Below, one piece after another: positions 49,012-59,639 of a DNA stretch of 64,000 bases. This DNA comes from Leptobrachium leishanense (taxonomy: Eukaryota > Chordata > Amphibia > Anura > Megophryidae), in contig CM019063.1 in assembly GCA_009667805.1 (NCBI GenBank), forward strand, positions 194,536,954-194,600,953. Reading direction: 5' to 3'. Each line of letters begins with the position of its first letter. The stretch's first letter is position 1. Under the pieces are notes generated by a model. That model was not told the DNA's origin. It did not search any database and was given only the letters and a program-made list of their open reading frames with translations. The translations under genes and the position numbers were made by a program.

Positions 49012-49790
49012 TGCTACATATGGGGTACCGTTGAATTCGTAACACATTGCCGAACACAAATATCAATGTTATAGGCCAGTAAAAGGTTGACCGAGCAGGA
49101 TATTAGCAGCAAAATAACAGTTTTCGTGTAAAACAAATGCAAAACACAATCATGAAAACTAAGTGTCTACTATAAAAAACTGGACATACCCCATTTTCAA
49201 CACTCTGGGTTGTCTACTTCTCAAAATGATATGCCATGATGGGGTACTTCTCAAACCTGGGCTGCCATACCCTCTCAAATTCAACCTAGGCCCAGCAAAC
49301 CAATCTGGCAATATTTCAAGTTGTAAAACCTGAAATGGGCAAACTCTACATTTGACCGTGTAACTTTACAAAAAGTAAATAAAAATGCAACATGGGGGTA
49401 CTGTTGAACTCGTAACACATTGCCGAACACAAATATCAATGTTATAGGCCAGTAAAAGGTTGACCGAGCAGGATATTAGCAGCAAAATAACAGTTTTCGT
49501 GTAAAACAAATGCAAAACACAATCATGAAAACTAAGTGTGGCCAGGGTTTGTGACCAAGTGTCTACTATAAAAAACTGGACATACCCCATTTTCAACACT
49601 CTGGGTTGTCTACTTCTCAAAATGATATGCCATGATGGGGTACTTCTCAAACCTGGGCTGCCATACCCTCTCAAAGTCAACATAGGGCCAGGAAATCAAT
49701 CTGGCAAATTTCAAGTTGTAAAACGTGAAATGGGCAAACTCTATATTTGACCCTGTAACTTTCCAAAACCTCCTAAAACCTCTACATGGG
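49012..49790 (+). repeat. Direct duplication of about 375 bp in piggyBac 3' region
   Basis: About 49020-49330 and 49395-49720 are direct repeats with few differences. Both contain GTAACACATTGCCGAACACA, AAAAACTGGACATACCCCAT and GATATGCCATGATGGGGTAC. The second copy has an extra 23-base segment after AACTAAGTGT (GGCCAGGGTTTGTGACCA). Part of the unit begins a third time near 49785. Confidence 0.88.
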
Positions 49791-50148
49791 GGGTACCGTT
49801 GAACTCGTAAGACATTGCTGACCAGAAATATATGTATTTTATTTCATTTATTGCTAAGCGTACAATGTCATTCACACTAAAAATACAATGGAGAACTTTG
49901 AAAATTGCAAAATTTCCTTTTTTCTCATAGTTTTTAGGTTTTTTTTCATACTATAATATATTTTATATATAAATCTTTGGAAGATGAAAGCCCTATTTCT
50001 CCTGAACAAAATGATATATAATAAGGGTGGGTACACTTAATATGTAAGAGGTAAATTATGGTTGAACAGCGAATAGCTGAAATTCTACTTTTAGAAGTGT
50101 TCAAAAGTGTTCCAAACTTGTAAAATTACTCCCGTCCTTAAGGGGTTA

Positions 50149-50600
50149 AAGACGGCCAATTCTATAGAGGCTTGTACTTGAAGTTCTAAATAATTAGCCG
50201 AATCAGGGGCAGCAGAGCCAGCAGCCCTAGGGCCTGGCGAGGTAATACCAGCCTTATTGTGTACGTCAGCCATGTGATTGGGGTTGTCCTCCGAGTCCAA
50301 TTCCCTTGTTGGGGGAAGAATCTTTGGAAGTCTGACACAGAGCCTGCTTCGAGCGCGGCATTCTCTAAGGAATCGTAAGGCAACGCTGCAAAGACGGCGG
50401 TAGCAAGCGCGTGAAAACTATGCGCATAGTAACAGCCGCCGCGAGGTACCTCAGCATCGGGAGAAAATGGAAAAGATTGTGAACGTTTAACAAAAGGTTC
50501 TTCGACTCCCCAATCACAATGATGGTCGCAAAACCTTCCCACTGTACTCCGGTCGCCTCGGTTACAGCCTGGCAACTGGAAAAACACAAGTAATGACGGA
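50149..50600 (-). pseudogene. DIRS-A gag, N-terminal part
   Basis: The minus strand contains SEDNPNHMADVHNKAGITSP, then SANYLELQVQASIELAVF, after which the frame meets the piggyBac TTAA. An overlapping minus frame (50587-50186) is open but unrecognised. The region between 50600 and the terminal repeat is the DIRS-A leader. Confidence 0.7.
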
Positions 50601-50935
50601 GAATGAAATAAATAATACTTGTCTTCTCCAGCAGCAAGAAAAGCGGGAGAAAAGACTGGAACTTGGATCTACTTATGCACTGGCTGGACATTGGACTGGC
50701 TCACTGGGGAAGGGGGGTTAGACTGGTCCATTGTTAGCAATATGTTTCTTTAAATGTCTGTTATTTTTGACACTTATGCTTGCTGCTGTATTAATGCAAG
50801 AAAAGAGATTTCAATAGGAGCCTCTGAGTCCTTGTATTAAAATGGAATATTGCTTGTTTGTAATAAATAGGTTGTACATGGCTGTTCACATGATTATTTT
50901 TAAACCTACTTAAATATTGTTTTTCGATTTCCCAG

Positions 50936-51064
50936 CACAAAAAGGAATTGTCAAGTTTTGGGACGAATTTGGATACATATCTGCTAACTGGAATCAACCG
51001 CCATCATCTGACCTTCGGTTTAAACGCAGACGTACAATGGAGATCCCAACCACAATTCAATGTG
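50936..51064 (+). CDS. morc2: morc2 exon J: end of S5 region before CW
   Basis: Encodes (A)[20 protein letters not shown], then [20 protein letters not shown] and QC-D. The acceptor is TTCCCAG, only about 80 bp from the DIRS-A right end. The donor is GTGAGT at 51065. The Cys of QC is the first zinc ligand of the CW finger, so the domain is split between exons J and K. Confidence 0.97.
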
Positions 51065-51144
51065 GTGAGTTTTTTTTTTTTTTTTTATAAATCGGTATAC
51101 TGGACAGAAAGTGCAGTCATCTCCCATTTAGATCAGTTTTTTAA

Positions 51145-51369
51145 CCCTTTCCTGCGGTGGGTGGGGTTTGAAGATGCGGAGCTAGTATGCCCCCTTGGCT
51201 TCTGTTGGCCTCATCAGTCCCGCCCAGCAGTCAGTGCACACCTCGCGCCATTGGCTGCTGCGGGATGGCCTGAACTTGCAGTGGCTACGGGGTCCGAAGG
51301 AGGCGCCCACTGAAGAGGCTGGCATTAATCCCCTTCCTGCCGACAAACACCCCGCCCGGCGTTAAGGGG
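51145..51369. mobile_element. Possible TTAA-type MITE in J-K intron
   Basis: A GC-rich block starts TTAACCCTTTCCTGCGG at 51141 and ends GGCGTTAAGGGG followed by TTGA. The ends resemble the short inverted repeats of the other TTAA elements here. The right TTAA would have to carry one substitution. Confidence 0.4.
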
Positions 51370-51501
51370 TTGAACGAAAATATTACTCTGAAGTGACGAT
51401 TCTATAATTTTATTCTTGAATAATTCAATGTTTTTCTGTTTTGTAATTTCCTTTATCTTGTACTTTACATATGATTTTTTTGGGTTATTGTTTTTTTACA
51501 G

Positions 51502-51607
51502 ATATGTGTTTAAAGTGGCGGACCCTCCCATTCCAGTTAAATGCTGCAGACCAAGAGTATCCTGATACATGGGTCTGTGCAATGAATCCTGATCCAGAAC
51601 AAGATGG
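51502..51607 (+). CDS. morc2: morc2 exon K: CW-type zinc finger
   Basis: Encodes (D)[20 protein letters not shown], then [14 protein letters not shown]. With QC from exon J this gives C-x2-C, two tryptophans (KWRTLP and DTWVC) and a third Cys; the fourth ligand should lie in the next exon. CW fingers read lysine 4 of histone H3 in many proteins, although the human MORC2 CW is reported to lack one aromatic-cage residue. The acceptor is TTTTACAG. The donor is taken as GTCAGT at 51608, the only fitting GT at the family exon end. Confidence 0.95.
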
Positions 51608-51699
51608 GTCAGTAGTATTTGAAATTACTACAGTGTTAAAAAAAACAACACATATTATTAGTATAAGTGAGGTATACGTGATCAAAGTACTCTGAAAGT

Positions 51700-52100
51700 A
51701 GTCTGGTGGAGTATAATTGCTAAATTTTCCTATTTTATGACAAAGTTTGAATTTTAACAATGCCTTAGATAGTATTTGCGTTTCCTGAGAACAGAAAACT
51801 CTAGAAAAACAATCGCACGTTTCCCTTGGTCTAAACCCTTCCCACAGATCACAATCCCTTGCAGTCCTCCTCCATAAAAGGCAGAGATCCTGGATCCCTT
51901 CCTCTTTCTGGCATCCACCAGACAAACAGGCAAGGAATAAGCAAATACGGCTCAGGAGGCTGAAAGAAAGCAGAAATGCAAGCAAGGGATTAGGAAAGGT
52001 CCACAAACCAGTCAGGAAATAAAGACCCAGAAGAACCATGCACAAAACAAAGGATTTATTCAGAATAACAAAGTATCCCGTGGCAAACGTTGGACGTATC
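51700..52100. repeat. DIRS terminal region, second subfamily
   Basis: AATTGCTAAATTTTCCTATT and AAAGTTTGAATTTTAACAA match the outer end of DIRS-B. Further on, GGTCTAAACCCTTCCCACAG with ATCACAATCCCTTGCAG matches the end at 1068-1170. It is an isolated or adjoining DIRS end just after morc2 exon K. Confidence 0.6.
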
Positions 52101-52599
52101 AGACCGACAAAAGAATTAATAATTTTCCGAAGTATGACAGGAAGTTAGAATTTTATGAAAGACTCGGAGGCTCCTATTTTGCATCTCTTTCTTTGCATTT
52201 ATTAACAGCAGCATAGAAAAAAACGTAACCGGTAAACTTGCCCCTCCCTTCCCACAGTCCATTGCAAAAGTTCACCCTCCCCTCTCCATAAATAGGCTCT
52301 TCCTGCCAAAATGATCCTCTTTCGTGCGGGCGACTCAGCATCCAACCGGGAGAAGAGCCAACCAACGAGGAGAAAAATCCAAACGGAACTGGAGAGAAAT
52401 CAGGAGGCTGTGGGAAGAAGAGGAATAAGAACATGGTACAGGCGAGCCAACGCTCAGACCTCACAGTACAATAACCCAGGGTGGGAATGGGCAGGAAAAT
52501 ACTCTCCTCAGAGTCTTTCTTAATATTCTAACTTCCCGTCATACTTAGGGAAATTATTTATTTTAATTCATGACTCAGAGGCTCCTATTTTGCATATTC

Positions 52600-53480
52600 A
52601 AAGCCTGTCCAAGACCGCAGCCGACCAATGATCGACAGGCTTCAAATAAAACATCCGGAGGGTCGATTCCCTGGACCAGTCCGCTGCCTTCATTAGATCC
52701 TCCAAACGGAAGCCTGACAACACCGCCGTGGAGGCCATGGCGCTTCAAGTAGAATGCGCCCCAAACGTGAGGACATCAATACCAGCTGTGGACATCAACC
52801 AGCACAGCCATCTGGCCAGCGCGGTGGATGACACGGACAGTGGGGAACCAACAAGAGAAACAGAGGCGAAACCCCCAGCGGGCGCCGAGCAGCAGTGCGG
52901 GCCTCGTAAGCGCGTAGGCAGCGATCCAGACAAAACCGCGGGCGGTCAGGTAGCACAGCATAAAAGACCTATAACAATCGCTGTTTTGGTACGCCTGGAG
53001 ACGTCGAAACGCACCCCATCAGGTACAAAGGTCCACGCACCAAAATCTAACAAACATCGCTGACGCGCTTGCAGGAAAGTAAGCAGAATAGCATCAACAA
53101 TTTTGTGGACAGCTGGCGCAAGGACAGTTCATCATCCAGCCAGGCCGACAAAAAACGTAGGATCAACAAGACATCCCATGTGGAGGAGTAACTAGGGCGA
53201 GGGGGCAAGACAAGTGAAACGCTCGCAGTAACCTACATACCAGGGGTGACTACCTGCCGGGACCCCTTGGAACCCGAAGTGTCCCGCTGACACCGCCGAA
53301 AGAAAGGTTTGCCAATCCCTGGTCGAACAAGCCAGTGAGGAAGTCAATCACAAGGGCTTAAAGGGGATCCAGACCCCCATCCACACACCAGCGAACCCAA
53401 CGGGACCAGGCGGCGCCATAGACCATTCTGGTACCAGGGGCCCAGTTGCGCTGGAACAAGGCGCCAGTGCGTTAGGAAAC
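52600..53480 (-). pseudogene. DIRS-C tyrosine recombinase
   Basis: The clearest part is SVSSTALARWLCWLMSTAGI followed by DVLTFGAHST at 52840-52745. It matches the DIRS-B block before and including the catalytic His; the H-S-x-R arginine is not preserved in this frame. The C-terminal block (LEDLMKAADWSRE-type, 52700-52640) and a degraded N-terminal block are visible in other frames. Confidence 0.72.
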
Positions 53481-53610
53481 ACCAGCGACAGAGCCAGGTC
53501 CCCCGACACCAACCATGCAATCAACGGACAGCGAGACGTGATAAGAGGGTGGGGCCGGTCCTCCGGATCCGTGATGAGGTCTAGGGGGCAAGGCAACACT
53601 CGGGGATAAT

Positions 53611-54374
53611 CTATGGACAGCAGAAGGCCGGAAACCAAAGTTGGCCCCTCCATAGGGGCGTCGCCACCTGCGACCTGACCCTGGCCAGGGTTCGAGCCGC
53701 CATGGCAAACGGGGGAAAGGTGTAAAGCCTCCCTTGGGACCAAGGTTGCAGGAATGCATCCGTCGCCCATGCCTCGGGGTCCGGGCGCCAGCTGTAGAAC
53801 GTCAGGAGCTGGTGGTTCAGCCGGGAGGCAACAGATCGACCGCTAGCGGACCCCAAAGACATGACAAACGAGCAAAGATTGCTGGTAGCAGTCGCCAATC
53901 GCCCGAGTCCAGAGTGTGCCTGGAATTCCAGTCTGCCACCACGTTGTCTAGACCTGGGAGGAACTGGGCTTGCATCGTCAGCCCCGACGCGAAGCAATGG
54001 GCCCAAAACCGTTGCGCTAACACTGTGAGCATGGGGGATCTGGGACCCCCCCAGGCCGTTGATGTTGCGAACGGCTGGGAAATTGTCCATCCTCAGGAGG
54101 ATTGTGCAATCTCTTAAGCCTTTGGTAAAGGATTGAAGTGCAAACAAACCTGCCAGCAGTTTCAGGCATTTGTGTAGGAGGAATTCCTCCATCGACCAAC
54201 TGCCCCCTGTCTCCAGAGAGCCGCAGCGAGCTCCCCAACCGGAGCGGTAAGCATCCAACTCTATCGTGAGGCAAGGGGGGCCGGAAGGACCGCTTTCCAG
54301 TTCCAGGACTGGAGGTCTGTCGTCCACCATGTGAGGTCCAGGCGAGCTTAGTCTGAGAGGGAAATCATCTCTGT
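53611..54374 (-). pseudogene. DIRS-C RNase H part
   Basis: The minus strand reads VLELESGPSGPPCLTIELDA, then YRSGWGARCGSLETGGSWSM, KLLAGLFALQSFTKGLRDC and LLRMDNFPAVRNINGLGG. After a shift it reads QFLPGLDNVVADWNSRHTLD and, towards the end, FYSWRPDPEAWATDAFLQPW and RLYTFPPFAMAART. The E-L-D-A in place of E-x-D-A-S and the frame changes show decay. A hAT-type element cuts the gene at 54383. Confidence 0.85.
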
Positions 54375-54382
54375 GTAAAGAG

Positions 54383-55828
54383 TAGTGATGAGCCAAACAC
54401 CCACAATTTCAAGAGTTCGAGTTCGAACACGAACCGAACTCAATGCAAGTCAATGGGACTCGAAAGTTTTTTTTTTTTTTTGAGTGCCCTCCAAGAGGGC
54501 ATATATTCAAGATATTTGCCATAAAAGGTGTATGGGGGTCTGGGCAGTGCCCTGGGGGACAGGAAACGAGGACAAAGTTTTATTTTTTTTTTTTTAAAAA
54601 AAAACGTTTTTAAAGTAACTGAGTTTTCCATGAAATAAAGGTTAAGCATAAAAACGAAAAATTCCTTCAAATATCGTGCCTAGAAGGTCCCCATAACCTG
54701 CCCGTGAAGTGGCGGATTTGTAGGATGTATAGAAACATTTAAAAACAAAAAAATGACATTTCAAATGACTGTAAATGGGTTTTCCTTTAATCTATTCATA
54801 AACAACTGCTTGGGGCGGCAGCCTGTATGAAAAGAGGAGACATTTTAGGACACGCAGAACAAGTTTAGTGATTTTTTAAAAAATTTTTGGGCTAAATTAT
54901 GGTGACACTTATGCAGGCTTTGAATGAAAGTAACAATAGGTGCTTTAAAATTGGGCCTTCAGTGTCGGCAACAGTGCCGTCACACCGTAACCCCTCTGTG
55001 GTATTGTGGAAGAGTGCAGTGGTGGACCCTGCAGTCCAATATTAAAATGATATGAATCTGGTATATGCGTCAGTGGCAGTGCACCCAAATATTGTGCCTT
55101 TGGTGGCAGCAAGTGCCTTCACACCGTAACCCCTTTTGTGGTATTGTGGAAGAGTGCAGTGGTGGAGGTTTTGTGAATGCAGAAGAGATCCCCGATCTAT
55201 TCAGTTACATCAGCAGCTATAACAAAGCCGGGTCAGCAATGTTTAGGCACTTGTACTGCGCTACTGTTTATGGTGAGAATCGGCACACACCAGTAGCAAC
55301 AGGAAGCAAACAGAACAGGCAGGGAATACACCGAGAATCGTCAAATGGCAGGCAAAGTCGGCAACAGATCGGGTCCTCAGAACAAGCAGGGTCAGTAACA
55401 AGTATACAAACTGATTCGGTAAACTAGCGATGCGGGAATAAAGGCTGCGACGCACAGCGTAGCAAAGCAAACTTTTGCGGGCTTGACTTTACTCCGCTTT
55501 GCCTCGCAGCGTGTCTACACTACATTTGCTTCTCACCGCACTGGACAGGAATCCACTAACTAAATTAAAATGTACACACAAAACAGTTTTATTTTCACAA
55601 AGCCCATGTTATATAGGCAAAAGTTTCTACTGAATAAAATACATCAAAAATTACTGTTAATTTAATTGGAATAGTATAAAAATATATATAAAAAAGTAAC
55701 CCCATATCATATATATATATTATAGGGACACGGAGCGCTGTATATAGAGTAGGGATGTATTGACTCCACACACAGACCTATACGTATATATCAACACGCA
55801 GATATAGATATATATATATATATATATA

Positions 55829-55869
<41 letters not shown>

Positions 55870-56832
55870 CCACAGACCTCAGACCATATATACACATACG
55901 CACATGGTGGGGTGGCATGTGGACACTCTCCACTAAATGCGCCCCCCCCCCCCCCATTTGGCTGATCCCTCCAGAAGAAATGTTGAACCTGACAGGGCAG
56001 ATAATATATTTATTATGCTCTGCTCTATCGGGTTCAACATTTCTTCTGTAGGGATCAGCCAAATGGGGGGGGGGATTAGTTGCCAAAATGTGTGTGTAAT
56101 ACAAGTCTATGTGATATATAGATATCATACCTGCCCTTACCTTCCCCTATAAATTTGCTAAAAATATACACACAAAAAAAAAAAAACCACTGCCTGAGAC
56201 CCCGCGCAGCCCACATGCCACCACCCTCTACCTGGCTGAATGTAATATAATATATATATATATATATTACATTCAGCCAGGTAGAAAAAGAAAAGTTTTA
56301 TTTTATGTTCCCAGGGACATTTAAAAATGTCCTCGGATTTTAATTTTTTTTAGAAATGTGTCGCCTTACCTTACCCTGGTGGTCAGTGGGGGCTCCCTGG
56401 ATCCTGGTTGGGGGGGGTTCTGCCGTGGCCGCAGGTGCAGTGACTCCCTCCCTGCGTTGCCTGTCTCTGCCACATGCACCCGGGCGGCTAGCCCGCACAG
56501 TCGCAGCTCTGTCATCCGGCGGCCGCGTGCTCCTCAAGGGGATCCTTGGGTGGCCCCAGCAGGCTGCCCTCTACAGTGCCTGATTAGAGGGCCATGTCTG
56601 CCTGATATTTTAGTAACAAGAATGTTTTATCCCATAGGCTTCAATGTTAAAAATATTCCCGTTTTTTTAATTCAATATCTAATAAACTGTTGCTTATACT
56701 ATTCTGCAGTAAAGAGTCGCTTTATTAATTTTAAATTTTTTTGAACTTTTGGCGAACGTCCCAAAAAGTTCGAAGTTCGCGAACGGCCGATGTGCGATGC
56801 GAACTCCGAACAGATCGAACAGCTCATCCCTA
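54383..56832. mobile_element. hAT-type element, 2,450 bp, inside DIRS-C
   Basis: Ends are TAGTGATGAGC and, inverted, TAGGGATGAGC. The 8-bp duplication GTAAAGAG is perfect (54375-54382, 56833-56840). Near the ends, GAGTTCGAGTTCGAACACG and GTTCGAAGTTCGCGAACGG are related. The interior has no transposase domain. It contains a long (TA)n at 55790-55862, an inverted repeat at 55935-56075 (poly-C, then ATTTGGCTGATCCCT), a short palindrome at 56228-56283, and a block at 56630-56740 shared with the MITE at 28308-29191. Removing it rejoins the DIRS-C RT gene. Confidence 0.9.
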
Positions 56833-56840
56833 GTAAAGAG

Positions 56841-57598
56841 CGCCCTCCCAGAGGAAACTGGCCATCAGGCGTTGGATGGCCCGATTTAATGCAGGGGGTA
56901 TCGCCAATCTGGTGGCCGAGAGGAGACCCACCATGCGAGCGAGGGCCCTCAGGGAACAAGGGCTGTGCCACAGGAGCGAGCCTCGCCTCGCGTTCCATCG
57001 TGGAAACCTTGTCGGCTGGAAGGGTGAGCTTCATGGATACCGAATCCACCACTAGGCCCAGGAATTCCAGACGCAAGGTTGATTGAAGAATGGACTTCTC
57101 TGCATTTACCACGAAGCCCAACTCCTTAAGAAGGGGGAGAGGGTCCTTTACAAGTGGAGAGAAAGCAATTCCTCTGTGGTTGACATAATGAGGATGTCGT
57201 CTAGGAACACGATGAGGCGAACGCCTTTTGCGCGCAAGGTCGCCATCACCGGCCTCAGCAGTTTGGTAAAGCACCAAGGTGCAGAGGAGAGTCCAAACGG
57301 AAGACTGGAGAAGCACCAGAGGTCCCCCTGCCAACGAAATTGCAAGAAATCTCTGTGATCCCTCGCCATGGGAACAGACAGATAAGCATTTTTCAGGTCC
57401 ACTTTGGCGAGCCAGTCCCCCGGAAGGAGAAGGTGTGGGAGATCCTTCATGCCCTCCATTTTGAAGTGGTAGTAAATCAGGAACGAGTTTAGGGCCTTCA
57501 GGTTTATGACAGGCCTCGAGCCCCCGCCTTTCTTGGCTACTAAGAAGAGATTGCTCACGAGTTCCTGGGACGCGCTCTATTGCCCCTTTTTTGAGCAA
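56841..57598 (-). pseudogene. DIRS-C reverse transcriptase
   Basis: Minus strand, 57558 down: SNLFLVAKKGGGSRPVINLK, FKMEGMKDLPHLLLPGDWLA, KVDLKNAYLSVPM (catalytic Asp), GDLWCFSSLPFGLSSAPWCF and VRLIVFLDDILIM (FLDD). After a shift it reads LLKELGFVVNAEKSILQSTL and RLEFLGLVVDSVSMKLTLPA. The first half is open and well preserved. The gene continues across the hAT-type element at 53611-54374. Confidence 0.9.
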
Positions 57599-57619
57599 GG
57601 CTCCGCACTACGTCGTCTA

Positions 57620-58966
57620 CTATAGTCTATCCCTCGGATGCGAACCAGAGGGGTGGAGGATGGGACGTTTGGGACGGGGTGGACTCGAAGTCAAGACAGA
57701 ATCCTGCCACTGTAGGACCCAGGGGTCCGAGGTCAGAGTTTTCCACTTGGCAAGAAAACGCGCAATGCACCCCCCCCACACCTGTGGTAAAGCCGGCGAG
57801 CGCAACACGTGGCTTACCTGGCAGATGACGGGTGCCGAAGGATCTCGAGTGCCTTGGAAGCCTCTACCACGCCAGCCATGGGTACGTGATGGGAAGAATC
57901 TGGTGTTGGAGTAGATGGGATCACTGATCTGGGGTTGCGGGGCAGGAGGAGTCGAAGGACTGGGCCACGTTGGAACATGGTTCGGGGCGGCCGGTAAAGT
58001 TCCCCCTACCTTTACCGGCCCTGCCGAAAACACACCCCTTGAATTCTCGTTTCATGGAGGTTGAGACTTTGTCAAGGGAGGTGAATGTATTGGCGTATTT
58101 GTCCTAGTCTCTAACGAATTTCTCTCCAAACAATAACCCCTGAGCCTCACAGCCCAGATCAGATTAGTTTTTTTCTGTGAGCTGATTGTTGGCTTTCAAC
58201 AAGATGGTCCTCCGCCTCTCAGCCGAGATGGCAGAATTTGCGTTAGCCAAGAAGCAGACAGCATGTTGGAGCCATCCCTGCACCATAAGGGATCTAGATC
58301 TAGGGTGTCTCCTTGGGCCTTAGCTCCTTCGGCAATATCAAATAGTTTGATCAGGGGCCCAATAGTGTCTAGCAGACTGTCTTGGCGCTTTTTAAAAGCC
58401 TGGTCAGTGCCCTCTTTTGCAGACCAGCCATGATGGGTAACGTACTTTTGAAAATCCCTGACCCCCCCCCCCCCTAGTGGACAGGTTCTCCCTTGAGTGG
58501 TGGGACAGGGGCACTCAGCCCGAATTCTATCTTGTGTGGCTTTCTCTAGAGGGCACCGCATAGGGTCATCCAGCCACTTCTCCACGTGGGGTCTTTGTGA
58601 TCAGGTAGAAGAACGGGGATGGGACAGGTCCTCCGGGTAAAAGAGGGGGTCCCCTTGCGGGTCACAAATCACGGCCTTATCCCCAGTAGGGGTATAGGTC
58701 ACTGTCAACCCCATATCAAATAAATCATCATAGGAAGCGTGGAGCACTACTTCATCATCCCCGGCCCACAGACCATCGGGATCATCAGAGTGAGAGGCTT
58801 CCTCCTCATCACCATCCACCCCTGCTGGAGGGGATTGTTCCACCTGCTTTGGCCTCGGCCGGCCTTCGGGATCAGGCGAGTCCCCGTCCTCCAGGCCCAG
58901 GTTCTCATGTCCGATTTTTGGTATCGGTTTTCGGCCGAAACTATCCCGAATTTTTTGTTTCAGCAT
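57620..58966 (-). pseudogene. DIRS-C gag
   Basis: Minus-strand pieces: KIRDSFGRKPIPKIGHENLG, then DEVVLHASYDDLF, DPQGDPLFYPEDLSHPRSST (58966-58601), VEKWLDDPMRCPLEKATQDR, IRAECPCPTTQGRTCPLGG, GWSAKEGTDQAFKKRQDSLL and DTIGPLIKLFDIAEGAKAQG (58585-58250). A C-terminal piece at 58033-57620 follows and leads into RT (QVWGGCIARFLAKWKTLTSD then PWVLQW). At least three frame breaks, one beside a poly-C run at 58460. Confidence 0.82.
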
Positions 58967-58997
58967 CGGCTGGAAATTTTAGTTTCGGTGCATCCCT
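58900..58997. mobile_element. Isolated hAT-type end
   Basis: GGTATCGGTTTTCGGCCGAA leads to TTTCGGTGCATCCCTA at 58982-58997, the inverse of a TAGGGATGCACCGA terminus as at 43564. No partner end is visible. Confidence 0.55.
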
Positions 58998-59374
58998 AAA
59001 CAGAGTAAACGCATAATTGCGAGTCCGTGTCCAATGTTGAACGCATTGTCGCCAAGGCTTACGGGTCCAGATGCCCAGTTAAGGCAGTTAAGATTCGTGT
59101 TAAGGCAAGACATAAACAGGCCCACTTCCAAGGGACCCCAGAGCGACAAATGCTTGGAGATCGAAGAATGCAGAGGTCAGTGTCTGGATTTCCCAGATTG
59201 CTGGAATTCCAGTCTTCCACCAGATTTGCTTAAACCCTGAATGAACTAAATCTGGATTGTGATCTCCCTTTCAAAACTCTGCTCCCAGAACTGTGTTGCC
59301 AGATGCGGTAACATCTACGACCTCTGACTATTTAAACCGTTTCGAACGCCTGAGATATCGTCCATTTAAAAAAA
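58998..59374. other. Possible DIRS RNase H-region fragment
   Basis: GCTGGAATTCCAGTCTTCCA at about 59201-59220 resembles the DIRS-C segment at about 53926-53945 (minus-strand VADWNSR region). The rest is unassigned. Confidence 0.35.
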
Positions 59375-59639
59375 AAAATTAAATAAATTTTTCTTTTATT
59401 TTCACTGAGCAGTAATACAGAAGTATAAAAGAAAAAATGCAACATAAAAAGGGAGAGGGGAGGGGGAGTTAGGGGGTTGCAGCCGGGAACGCATGTATCG
59501 GGGTCTTAAGTATGCTCATAATAGCACAAAATCTATAAAGCATGTGATGTCCCAAAGTTTCCAAGGATCCGATTTATGGGGTTTTATTTCTTCCGACGCC
59601 AAAATCTTCGAGCCAAATCCACGATATTGATCCAATAAA

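Larger units (their letters stand above)
45688..50144 (+). mobile_element. piggyBac transposon with TTAA TSD
   Basis: Ends are CCCCTTAAGGACGCAGGGCG on the left and, inverted, CCCCTTAAGGACGGGAGTAA on the right. They are bounded by TTAA at 45684-45687 and 50145-50148. The 4,457 bp contain one transposase pseudogene (46909-48620) and three blocks of tandem or duplicated sequence. It split the DIRS-A gag: the minus-strand reading QASIELAVF before the TTAA continues as KAVSALSSTLKQ after it. Confidence 0.93.
34275..50855 (-). mobile_element. DIRS-A retrotransposon, minus strand, with nested insertions
   Basis: Inverted terminal repeats of about 190 bp lie at about 34300-34500 and 50640-50855. They share AGCAGCAAGCATAAGTGTCA and CCCCCCTTCCCCAGTGAGCC, each in reverse complement. 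Read on the minus strand, gag comes first (50600 down), then reverse transcriptase/RNase H (37680-36270), then tyrosine recombinase (35640-34740). The copy is interrupted by DIRS-B (38377-44750), piggyBac (45688-50144) and a Harbinger-like MITE (35818-36266). Without these it is about 5.3 kb, a normal DIRS length. It fills the I-J intron of morc2, and all its genes are broken. Confidence 0.88.
52110..58966 (-). mobile_element. DIRS-C retrotransposon, minus strand, decayed
   Basis: The 3' module with inverted repeats lies at about 52115-52555 (GAAAGACTCGGAGGCTCCTA and its inverse with CAGAGTCTTTCTTAAT). On the minus strand, gag (58966-57620), RT/RNase H (57598-53611, split by a hAT-type element) and tyrosine recombinase (about 53480-52600) follow in DIRS order. 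The 5' end is lost; at 58900-58997 another transposon end intrudes. Without the 2.45-kb insertion the remaining DIRS sequence is about 4.4 kb. Confidence 0.85.

Noticed and set aside
55790..55862. Long TA tract as a possible regulatory or origin element
   Set aside because: It is a simple (TA)n microsatellite inside a transposon.
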